This document shows positions 6,425 through 12,558 of a DNA stretch of 12,558 nt, one piece after another (position 1 is the first letter of the stretch; every line of letters begins with the position of its first letter). The translations under genes and the position numbers were made by a program. This stretch comes from Trichomonas tenax (lineage: Eukaryota > Parabasalia > Trichomonadida > Trichomonadidae), in NCBI GenBank assembly GCA_023091735.1, contig JALKBU010001324.1, forward strand, positions 1 to 12,558, read 5' to 3'. Under the pieces are notes generated by a model. It did not search any database and was not told where the DNA came from. It saw nothing but the letters and a program-made list of their open reading frames with translations.

Positions 6425-7300
6425 ATGGGGCGAAATTGGAATGATCAGGAAGATGAAACCCTGAGAACAATGGTCGCCACTCACGGTAAGCAATGGGCGC
6501 TGATTGCGACGTTCATTCCAGGCCGCACAGCATCTCAAGTTGCTGCGCGCTGGGAAAAATGCATTGATCCAAATATTACGAAAGGCCCGTTTACGCCCGA
6601 GGAGGATGCTTTAATTATCGATTTTGTGGCGAAGAACGGTCCCCGTAGTTGGCCAAGAATCACGCAAGTTATTCCTCAGCGTTCATCGAAACAGTGCCGC
6701 GAGAGATGGTTCAATCATTTAGATCCCAACGTAATTAAGCAAGCGTGGACACCGGAAGAAGATAACACAATTTATACGCAACATCAAAATTTAGGACCCA
6801 AATGGTCATTAATAGCGAAAATGATACCCGGAAGAACAGACAATGCAGTTAAAAACAGATGGAACTCCTCAATCTCAAAAAGAATTCAAAAAGACGCAAA
6901 TGGAAATGAATATTTATTACCAGATTCATCAAAAAGAGCTCATAAAACAAGTAAATCACAGAAAGAAAGGCCACCGCCAATATTAACTTCGGCTCCAACA
7001 AAGCCTCCTGCATTAGAAATTCCTCCCCCAGCTCCAGTAAATCAATTACCACCGACACCAGCCATGGATTCAAATCTTATATCACCCTCCATACCGTTCA
7101 CACCGTTCACAGCAACTACGCCGTCTTTCGCTGGAGGCGATGGTACGTTATTTTCACCAACTTCGCCGATGCCTGGATTTCAAACTACTCCAGGCGCGTT
7201 CGGTGGGTTGATGTCGCCGACAACACCGGGATCTAATTTCTTGCTCTCTCCAACAACTTCAATGAAACAAGATTTTGGCGAAGCGAATATTTTCAAATGA
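6425..7300 (+). CDS. R1R2R3 Myb-family transcription factor
   Basis: A 291-aa nuclear DNA-binding protein with three Myb repeats at the very N-terminus. Repeat 1 (about 4-49) has W5, W24 and W43. Repeat 2 (52-101) has F56, W76 and W95. Repeat 3 (104-153) has W108, W127 and W146. The recognition helices are canonical: SSKQCRERWFNHLDP in R2 and DNAVKNRWNSS in R3, almost identical to animal c-Myb, so binding to AACNG-type sites is expected. All helix-defining Trp are kept except the first of R2, which is Phe. After a basic linker (170-182, a likely nuclear localisation signal), residues 184-280 are rich in Pro, Thr and Ser, with about ten S/T-P dipeptides, candidate targets of proline-directed kinases such as CDKs. 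Three-repeat Mybs with phosphorylatable tails commonly control G2/M genes; that role here is inferred. Many trichomonad Mybs have only two repeats. The ATG at 6425 is the first in frame. Confidence 0.93.
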   Translation: MGRNWNDQEDETLRTMVATHGKQWALIATFIPGRTASQVAARWEKCIDPNITKGPFTPEEDALIIDFVAKNGPRSWPRITQVIPQRSSKQCRERWFNHLDPNVIKQAWTPEEDNTIYTQHQNLGPKWSLIAKMIPGRTDNAVKNRWNSSISKRIQKDANGNEYLLPDSSKRAHKTSKSQKERPPPILTSAPTKPPALEIPPPAPVNQLPPTPAMDSNLISPSIPFTPFTATTPSFAGGDGTLFSPTSPMPGFQTTPGAFGGLMSPTTPGSNFLLSPTTSMKQDFGEANIFK

Positions 7301-7328
7301 AAATCCAAATATTCATGTTCTTACTTCT

Positions 7329-7342
7329 ACTAAAACTATATT
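7329..7342 (+). repeat. Left flanking direct repeat (putative target-site duplication)
   Basis: ACTAAAACTATATT, identical to 7695-7708 on the other side of the inverted-repeat element. It lies about 30 bp after the Myb stop codon. Confidence 0.6.
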
Positions 7343-7344
7343 TA

Positions 7345-7695
7345 TTGTAGGGTATAATAAAGAGTCACGAAAAGTGATATATTTACATGGCAGTTATAAA
7401 TATGTTTTGACATGTAAAGTCTGCCATTTTAACCAAGGGTGTTCTATTAAGCTTGATGTACTCTCTAACAAGCTTAGTAGACGCTTTAATAAGCCTGAAA
7501 TGATCTATAACAAGCTTATTAGACGCTCTAGCAAGCTTGATAGATTCTCTAATAAGATTTTCAGATGCTATAACAAGTTTAATTGAACTTTATAAATATA
7601 GATTCTAATTATCTAACCAATTTTACATGTCAAAATGAAATGCATTTGCCATGTAAACATGTTACTTTTTCGTGACTCTTTACTATACCCAACAA
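7345..7695. mobile_element. MITE-like element with 74-bp terminal inverted repeats
   Basis: The left arm 7345-7418 and the right arm 7622-7695 are reverse complements of each other along their whole 74 bp, by eye about 80-85% identical. 27 of the first 29 bases match, including TAAAGAGTCACGAAAA, and the last 14 bases TTTTGACATGTAAA match exactly. Each arm carries its own internal inverted repeat TTTACATG...CATGTAAA (7382-7389 with 7411-7418; 7622-7629 with 7650-7657). The element is only about 351 bp and encodes no transposase; its centre is a 21-bp tandem array. It is bracketed by a 14-bp direct repeat. These are the marks of a non-autonomous DNA transposon moved by an enzyme encoded elsewhere. 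The arms are old enough to have diverged. It sits in the short gap between the convergent Myb and lipid-transfer genes and may form part of the Myb 3' UTR. The superfamily cannot be told from the sequence. Confidence 0.75.
7445..7591 (+). repeat. Seven degenerate 21-bp tandem repeats inside the MITE-like element
   Basis: Units start at 7445, 7466, 7487, 7508, 7529, 7550 and 7571, with consensus close to TAAYAAGCTTRRTAGAYGCTC. Units 2, 4 and 5 are closest; units 3, 6 and 7 have drifted. The period is exactly 21 and free of indels. There are no unique spacers, so this is a minisatellite and not a CRISPR array. Confidence 0.8.
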
Positions 7696-7708
7696 CTAAA
7701 ACTATATT
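7695..7708 (+). repeat. Right flanking direct repeat (putative target-site duplication)
   Basis: ACTAAAACTATATT, an exact copy of 7329-7342. If it is a target-site duplication, the empty site would read straight from the Myb 3' flank into 7709 onward. The first A overlaps the end of the right inverted repeat, so the element boundary is uncertain by 1-2 bp. Confidence 0.6.
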
Positions 7709-7965
7709 AAAAATCTATGTGTATAAATAATTTATAAAAATTTCAAAATTTATCTTTAAAATTAAACCTTCTAACGATCGCTTTCACAAAGCATTAGTTC
7801 TAGTGGAAATAAATTACTGATACATTTAAATCATTTTATTGATATTTTTTTATCGAATTAATATTATCTAATATATCCATTTATTAATTATGTAAAAATA
7901 TATCTTGTATCGCATATAAAATCAAGCAAATCAAAAATAAAAACATTTATTTGTTAAATAGAAAG

Positions 7966-10900
7966 TTACTTCATTCTGAGAGCCATCTTAGTGAGTGTCT
8001 TAATTAACGTCCACTTGATTTCCTTCAACAAGGCTTCTTTGAGTTGCTCTTTCGTGCCAAACAAGTCTAGTAACTCAATTTTACCGAAATTCAACTGCCA
8101 GTCATGAAGCTCGTGAATGAATGATTCTGGGAGACCGAGATAACTCATGTTTGCACTGAATGGATCAATGTTAACTTTTCTGTAGAAACCAAGAATCTGA
8201 TCATCAGTGTTGTTTATCTGTGCAATGTAGAGTTGCTTAGATTTGGAATTCATCATATCATTCTTCTCTCTTTCTTTCTCTCTATCAGCGAATTCGGCCT
8301 GATCGAAATCGAAGATGCTCAAATCACTTGCACTTGGATAAAGCTTGATTAAGTCATCAATGAACTTCAATGAAATTCTCAGATTGAAGGGCTGCAATCC
8401 GAATGACATAATGTTGTAAACAGGGCACTTCATTGATTTCTTTCTCTTCTTGATAAGCATCTTGAACTGAGGCTCTGTGGATGGAATCGAGTTGAATACT
8501 TCGTGGAAATCATCCGTAGATGTTTCATCTGTGAACTGAAGGTTAAGAAGACTCATCTTTGTATCTTCTGCACCATCTTCAGTGGCTATGTGTGTTAAGT
8601 CGAATCCAGTTACGACAGCCATAGCAAGTGGTGTGTTGTCACTCTTCATGAAGTTAAATATAATGGAGTGCTCGACTTGGACGACGATACTCAATGCTTG
8701 CTGACCGCTCTTTTTTTCTTTACCTGTATCGAGAGCCAATGCAGCTGGAAGAATCAATTTGATCTGCGGCATAATGACATCGAAATCTCCTGGGCAAAGA
8801 CTGCACTCTGTGGAGCCGTTCATTTGGAGGAATAATGATAACTGAGAATCATCAACAGCGAAGAACAATCTAAGACTGTTAGATTCAATAAGTGGGTGAT
8901 CCATGAAAGTGGAAGTGCAAATCTGGAAGCGTTCAAACTCAAGAAGCGTAATGCCTTCATTATCATTATTGACCAAAATGCCGAATGAAAGGTTTGTGAA
9001 TGTTGATGTTGGTGGGAAGTTTGAGTTATCAAGAAGTAAGTGAAGAATAACTTTCTTGATATTGAACTGCGTCTTTGTTGTAACACGTGCGAATTCATCA
9101 ATATTAGAGTTGTTGATTTGTTGTGGAACTTTAGTCTGATTCTCATCCTTCTTCTGTGGAACATTCAGCTTAACTTGAAGGAGCATTGTTAAGACAGTTG
9201 GTTTGATATCGCATGTGATTTGATCAATTGTGAGATTCATTGACCGATCGTTGAAGTGCAAATCAACGCTCTGGCATGTAACGACACCACTGTTCTGACC
9301 GAGCTGGCTGAAGATGGCATCGATCTTTGCAATTGTGATGTATGCCTGTTTGTTCTTCAATGATAGATTGATATCACAAGCAAATGGTGAAACAATAATA
9401 GACAAATCTCTCTTGAACATAGAAATGGTAAATTGCGGTAACTTAACAGTCGACTTCATCTTGGAGAACTGAAGATATCCATTTGGAGGTGCTACGAACT
9501 TAACCATTGTTGGGAATTTGTTGAAGTTGGCAACATAAGTATCAATGAGCGGCTGAACCATATCGAAGTTGATAGCACCAAATTCATTAGTGACTGTGAA
9601 GTCAATATCGAGTTCAATGTTGAACATTGTTGTTCTGTAATTCTCGAATGGATCATACTTGTGATCAAGCATCCTTGAAGTGTCGATATTGAAGAAGAGA
9701 GGTGGTTCGCTTGTATGTCCAATTAAGTTCAATGAAATGAACTTCATAACTATCTTTGAAGCAGGAAGCTTGAGAACACGCTGTGGGAAACCTTCTCCAA
9801 GGTAGTTCACTCTTATTGGATCAATGGTAGTAACAAAGTAGCTTCCGTTGTAATCGAATGTAACATGTGGAATATGAATTTCTAAGTTTGGAGCTTTGAA
9901 GAATGGTTGGCTGTTGTCGCTCATTTGGACAGTGATATTCTTAGCATCAACACCACCAATGAAGTGAATGAGGAGTCTGAATACATCGAAAGATGCAAAA
10001 TCTTTGAACTTCGTGAGTTTGTAGAATGCATCAGAAATAGCAAAATCAATATTATTGATGAATTCCAAAACAGGTCCAGCAAATCTTACATCAACTTGCG
10101 TAACTGATGTATCGCCCTTATACATGATAGCTGGTGCATCAGCGATATCTGGGATCTCGAGTTTGATGGACTCGTGTTCGAATGAAAGATTGTAATTGAA
10201 CATCTGGTGTGTTTTTGTGAAGTTTGGTGGTACAATAATAAAGATGCCTTCGGTCTTGAGATTTTCGATTTCGCCGACTTTTCCAAACCTTGATATGTGG
10301 AACTCAGCTTTCTCTGCTGTGCAAGTGATTCCACCACCATCCATAAGACCGATCTGACTTTTGTCTGCGGTAGGCATCATCGAGCAAACCATGTCAAGCA
10401 TTTCTTCAGCTGTCTTGAACTTCAAGCCATCAAAGGTAAAGTAAACTTGAGATAAAACGGCCCAGAATAATCTGTTTTCATCAGTTGCAGCTTCGAATGT
10501 TTGACGATAAAGTTTCCAAAGCATTTCCTTCGACTTCTTCTCGAAGTAATCAACTTTGATATTCTTAACACCTGTTGCTTTGAGGATTTGCACTGCCTTC
10601 TGCTGTCTGAGCTGCAAACCCTCCATTGCGACGCGCTTTGATTCGATAGATTTCTCAATTGAATCGCAGATTCCTTTCTTCAGCATGTTTACAACAGCCG
10701 ATTTGACTTTAGCGGTGATGAGGAATGGCGTTGGTGGCTCTTCTGGATTGACAACATGCTTTGGGCCTTTGAATGTATTTGCAACATACTTCAAAATGAT
10801 GACTGCAGATTTCATGTAGTTGAGGAAATTGAAATCAGTAAACATGTTCATGCTGACGTGTTTAATTGAGATCTTGAATGAATTCTCTTTGTAAATAACA

Positions 10901-12120
10901 ATCTTTGCCTGCGAGGCGCTCGCCATGTTGATCCTTTTGTTAAGAACAATTGGAAAGAAGTCGACTTTGCTGATAAAAACAGCATTTGTTGCTCTTGATG
11001 TTGAAACTTTTCTTGCTTCGAACTCAAAGATGTGATCATCACTGAGATTGAACCTCACGAATGCTTCGTTGATTCTTGCATTAACAGCCAAATCTATGCT
11101 GTCCGGATTCCATGGATCCAATGGCTTCCTTGGAAGAAGACTGATTAAACTGACTAAATCAATGATCAATGGGGTTGATATATTTGCTGTGACTGATGGT
11201 ATTGTGAGATCTTTGTCATTTAATTCGACCATTGGTATGTTAACAAGTGTTTCATTGGTATTTTTGATTAAAATATTACCAACTTTTACACCACCAAATG
11301 TTGACCGAATATCTTTAATATTCACACTTATTACCTTCGTATATGTTGAAATAGAAGGAGCAATCGCTTTAATTGGATAAATTCGGATCTTTAAATCAGC
11401 ATTTTTGTTTGACATTGCTTGAGCTTCAATTTGAGCGACGTTTAGGTCCAGCATTCCTGTGTTGTAGTTGATGTCAATATAAGGCACTTTGAATTGAATG
11501 TCTTTTAATATCGACGAAATTAAGCTCTTGAGTGTAAATGATGTTAAAAGAACATCGCACTTGAACATTGGAACACGTAGCAAAATCTCTTTCTTTCTTA
11601 AAATGAGGTTTAAGAGGTTAAATGACGATGTAATTTTTTTCTGGTATTTCCTGAAGAAAATCAAAAACTCTTGGAACGAAATGCTGAATCCTTTGAATTG
11701 GAAGATGAAATTGTTGAAATTAAGCGAGAATTTTCTGAAAATATTTAATATTAAAACGAAAAGTAGATTCAATATCGCCCATGTTTCGAACGATTGAGGC
11801 TTTGTTTCGGATTTAGCTGTTGGTAGCTTGTTTATGTTGATAAAGAGATAATCGAAACTTAAATCAATAATCGGAGTGTTTGCGAATCCAAACATTGAAG
11901 AAAGATTGAGGTGAAATTCCATATTTTTCAGCGTTATATCGAAAAAGTCGCCTTTGCCAACAAGCGATTGAATCGAAAACATCGAGCTTCCAGCAATGAG
12001 ATGGAACTCCTCTTTAAACACCTTCTTCGCGCTCTTCTCTATGGTTCTCACCAGCACTATTCTCGCGAGTTTTAGAGCGACGTAGAAGATGAGAAGTAAG
12101 AAAAGAAACTTGAAAAACAT
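7966..12120 (-). CDS. Membrane-anchored bridge-like lipid-transfer protein, Hobbit/SABRE/BLTP2 type
   Basis: 1384 aa. The frame is open to 12135 but the first ATG is at 12120-12118; the upstream in-frame codon at 12135 is TTG, so I use 12120. Residues 1-20 (MFFKFLFLLLIFYVALKLAR) form an N-terminal membrane anchor followed by a basic stretch; a second hydrophobic segment lies at about 114-128. Most of the rest alternates hydrophobic and polar residues in short beta strands, as in the repeating beta-groove proteins that carry lipids between membranes at ER contact sites. A charged helical segment spans about 480-560. Around 1015-1080 a block FNIKKVILHLLLDN...LEFERFQI resembles the conserved SABRE/Hobbit region. 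The C-terminus (1311-1384), with FYRKVNIDPF, SYLGL and a final amphipathic KEIKWTLIKTL, fits the end of that family. It lacks the VPS13 start, so VPS13 is less likely. Known members exceed 2000 aa, so this is compact. It converges on the Myb gene and the inverted-repeat element. Confidence 0.6.
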   Translation of the reverse strand: MFFKFLFLLLIFYVALKLARIVLVRTIEKSAKKVFKEEFHLIAGSSMFSIQSLVGKGDFFDITLKNMEFHLNLSSMFGFANTPIIDLSFDYLFININKLPTAKSETKPQSFETWAILNLLFVLILNIFRKFSLNFNNFIFQFKGFSISFQEFLIFFRKYQKKITSSFNLLNLILRKKEILLRVPMFKCDVLLTSFTLKSLISSILKDIQFKVPYIDINYNTGMLDLNVAQIEAQAMSNKNADLKIRIYPIKAIAPSISTYTKVISVNIKDIRSTFGGVKVGNILIKNTNETLVNIPMVELNDKDLTIPSVTANISTPLIIDLVSLISLLPRKPLDPWNPDSIDLAVNARINEAFVRFNLSDDHIFEFEARKVSTSRATNAVFISKVDFFPIVLNKRINMASASQAKIVIYKENSFKISIKHVSMNMFTDFNFLNYMKSAVIILKYVANTFKGPKHVVNPEEPPTPFLITAKVKSAVVNMLKKGICDSIEKSIESKRVAMEGLQLRQQKAVQILKATGVKNIKVDYFEKKSKEMLWKLYRQTFEAATDENRLFWAVLSQVYFTFDGLKFKTAEEMLDMVCSMMPTADKSQIGLMDGGGITCTAEKAEFHISRFGKVGEIENLKTEGIFIIVPPNFTKTHQMFNYNLSFEHESIKLEIPDIADAPAIMYKGDTSVTQVDVRFAGPVLEFINNIDFAISDAFYKLTKFKDFASFDVFRLLIHFIGGVDAKNITVQMSDNSQPFFKAPNLEIHIPHVTFDYNGSYFVTTIDPIRVNYLGEGFPQRVLKLPASKIVMKFISLNLIGHTSEPPLFFNIDTSRMLDHKYDPFENYRTTMFNIELDIDFTVTNEFGAINFDMVQPLIDTYVANFNKFPTMVKFVAPPNGYLQFSKMKSTVKLPQFTISMFKRDLSIIVSPFACDINLSLKNKQAYITIAKIDAIFSQLGQNSGVVTCQSVDLHFNDRSMNLTIDQITCDIKPTVLTMLLQVKLNVPQKKDENQTKVPQQINNSNIDEFARVTTKTQFNIKKVILHLLLDNSNFPPTSTFTNLSFGILVNNDNEGITLLEFERFQICTSTFMDHPLIESNSLRLFFAVDDSQLSLFLQMNGSTECSLCPGDFDVIMPQIKLILPAALALDTGKEKKSGQQALSIVVQVEHSIIFNFMKSDNTPLAMAVVTGFDLTHIATEDGAEDTKMSLLNLQFTDETSTDDFHEVFNSIPSTEPQFKMLIKKRKKSMKCPVYNIMSFGLQPFNLRISLKFIDDLIKLYPSASDLSIFDFDQAEFADREKEREKNDMMNSKSKQLYIAQINNTDDQILGFYRKVNIDPFSANMSYLGLPESFIHELHDWQLNFGKIELLDLFGTKEQLKEALLKEIKWTLIKTLTKMALRMK

Positions 12121-12558
12121 TTGATAATTTGACAAATTTTTTCTTGTTTTGTTTTCAGGGAAACAACATTTCTAACACATGCAATGAAAACTTCATATTT
12201 TTAAAAAAGTCACCACTCGGGTACAAAAAGTGAGCTAGAATTGCTTCTCCAATGCTATATACAGCCTTATAGCACAACATATATAACATTCAGTTATTGT
12301 TCAATTAAAATTTAAAATATCAATGAACAATTATGCTATAAAGTGAAATATTATACAATGATAGCAAATATTGTCATTACTTATTGAGAATGCATTGGCT
12401 AATTAAAGCTGGACTTACGAAAATTAACGGGAAAATTTTTCCTTCTACGGTGTAGTCCCGCGACCTTCATAACTTTTTATCTGATCAATATTTTTTCGAT
12501 TTGAAAGTACTTTCATGTACTTATTGATAGTTGTCTATCCAGTGGTATAAGTGGCACA
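12121..12558. other. Intergenic region at the right edge
   Basis: Positions 12121-12250 are the upstream region of the lipid-transfer gene (minus strand); no clear TCAYW initiator is visible near its ATG, only TCAAA-type triplets. An inverted repeat ATTGTTCA/TGAACAAT spans 12295-12331. From about 12415 the sequence gains CpG and GC-rich motifs (ACGGGAAAA, CTACGG, TCCCGCGACC), similar in style to the promoter regions elsewhere in the window. A perfect 14-bp palindrome TGAAAGTACTTTCA lies at 12502-12515. A short frame from ATG 12515 stops after 11 codons. A promoter for a gene to the right is plausible, but nothing coding is visible. Confidence 0.4.

Noticed and set aside
7275..7586. A 103-codon plus-strand frame overlapping the Myb 3' end and running into the 21-bp repeats
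   Set aside because: It starts inside the Myb gene in another frame, crosses the inverted-repeat arm, and owes its length to the indel-free 21-bp array. No protein-family feature.
7445..7591. Regular repeats that might suggest a CRISPR array
   Set aside because: The 21-bp units are directly adjacent with no unique spacers, and the context is eukaryotic.
7966..12120. VPS13 or other chorein-N protein as the identity of the large gene
   Set aside because: VPS13 proteins start with a soluble chorein domain; this one starts with a membrane anchor and has a Hobbit/SABRE-like C-terminus. The call remains tentative.

Overview
The window looks like nuclear DNA of a trichomonad parabasalid (Trichomonas or Tritrichomonas type; I cannot fix the species). 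It is very AT-rich, has compact intronless genes in both orientations with intergenic gaps of about 250-550 bp, and some start codons sit directly behind a trichomonad-type initiator (TCATT/TCATTA, 7-14 nt before the ATG). The gene set is eukaryotic housekeeping: proteasome, Rab-GAP, Myb factor and a lipid-transfer protein. No tRNA, rRNA, CRISPR array or bacterial-type operon was seen.

Layout. 1-54 (-): the first 18 codons of a gene running off the left edge. 473-1651 (+): a 392-aa protein I do not recognise. 1759-1897 (-): a frameshifted, stop-containing relic of a TBC domain, immediately behind 1908-2936 (-), an intact TBC-type Rab GTPase-activating protein. 3444-4145 (-): an eroded, 5'-truncated gene of unknown family. 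4632-5876 (+): the 26S proteasome ubiquitin receptor Rpn10/PSMD4, with an expanded set of six ubiquitin-interacting motifs. 6425-7300 (+): a three-repeat (R1R2R3) Myb transcription factor with an S/T-P-rich tail and an E2F-like site just upstream. 7345-7695: a short non-coding inverted-repeat element (MITE-like) with 74-bp terminal inverted repeats, a core of seven 21-bp tandem repeats and a 14-bp flanking direct repeat, inserted just downstream of the Myb gene. 7966-12120 (-): a 1384-aa membrane-anchored protein resembling the Hobbit/SABRE/BLTP2 bridge-like lipid-transfer family. 12121-12558: no gene seen.

The genes do not form a pathway; they are independent transcription units. The main points of interest are the inverted-repeat element with its long target duplication, the UIM-expanded Rpn10, the TBC relic abutting its intact paralogue, the E2F-like site before a 3R-Myb, and the compact lipid-bridge protein. 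Family assignments come from reading motifs by eye; no database search was possible.
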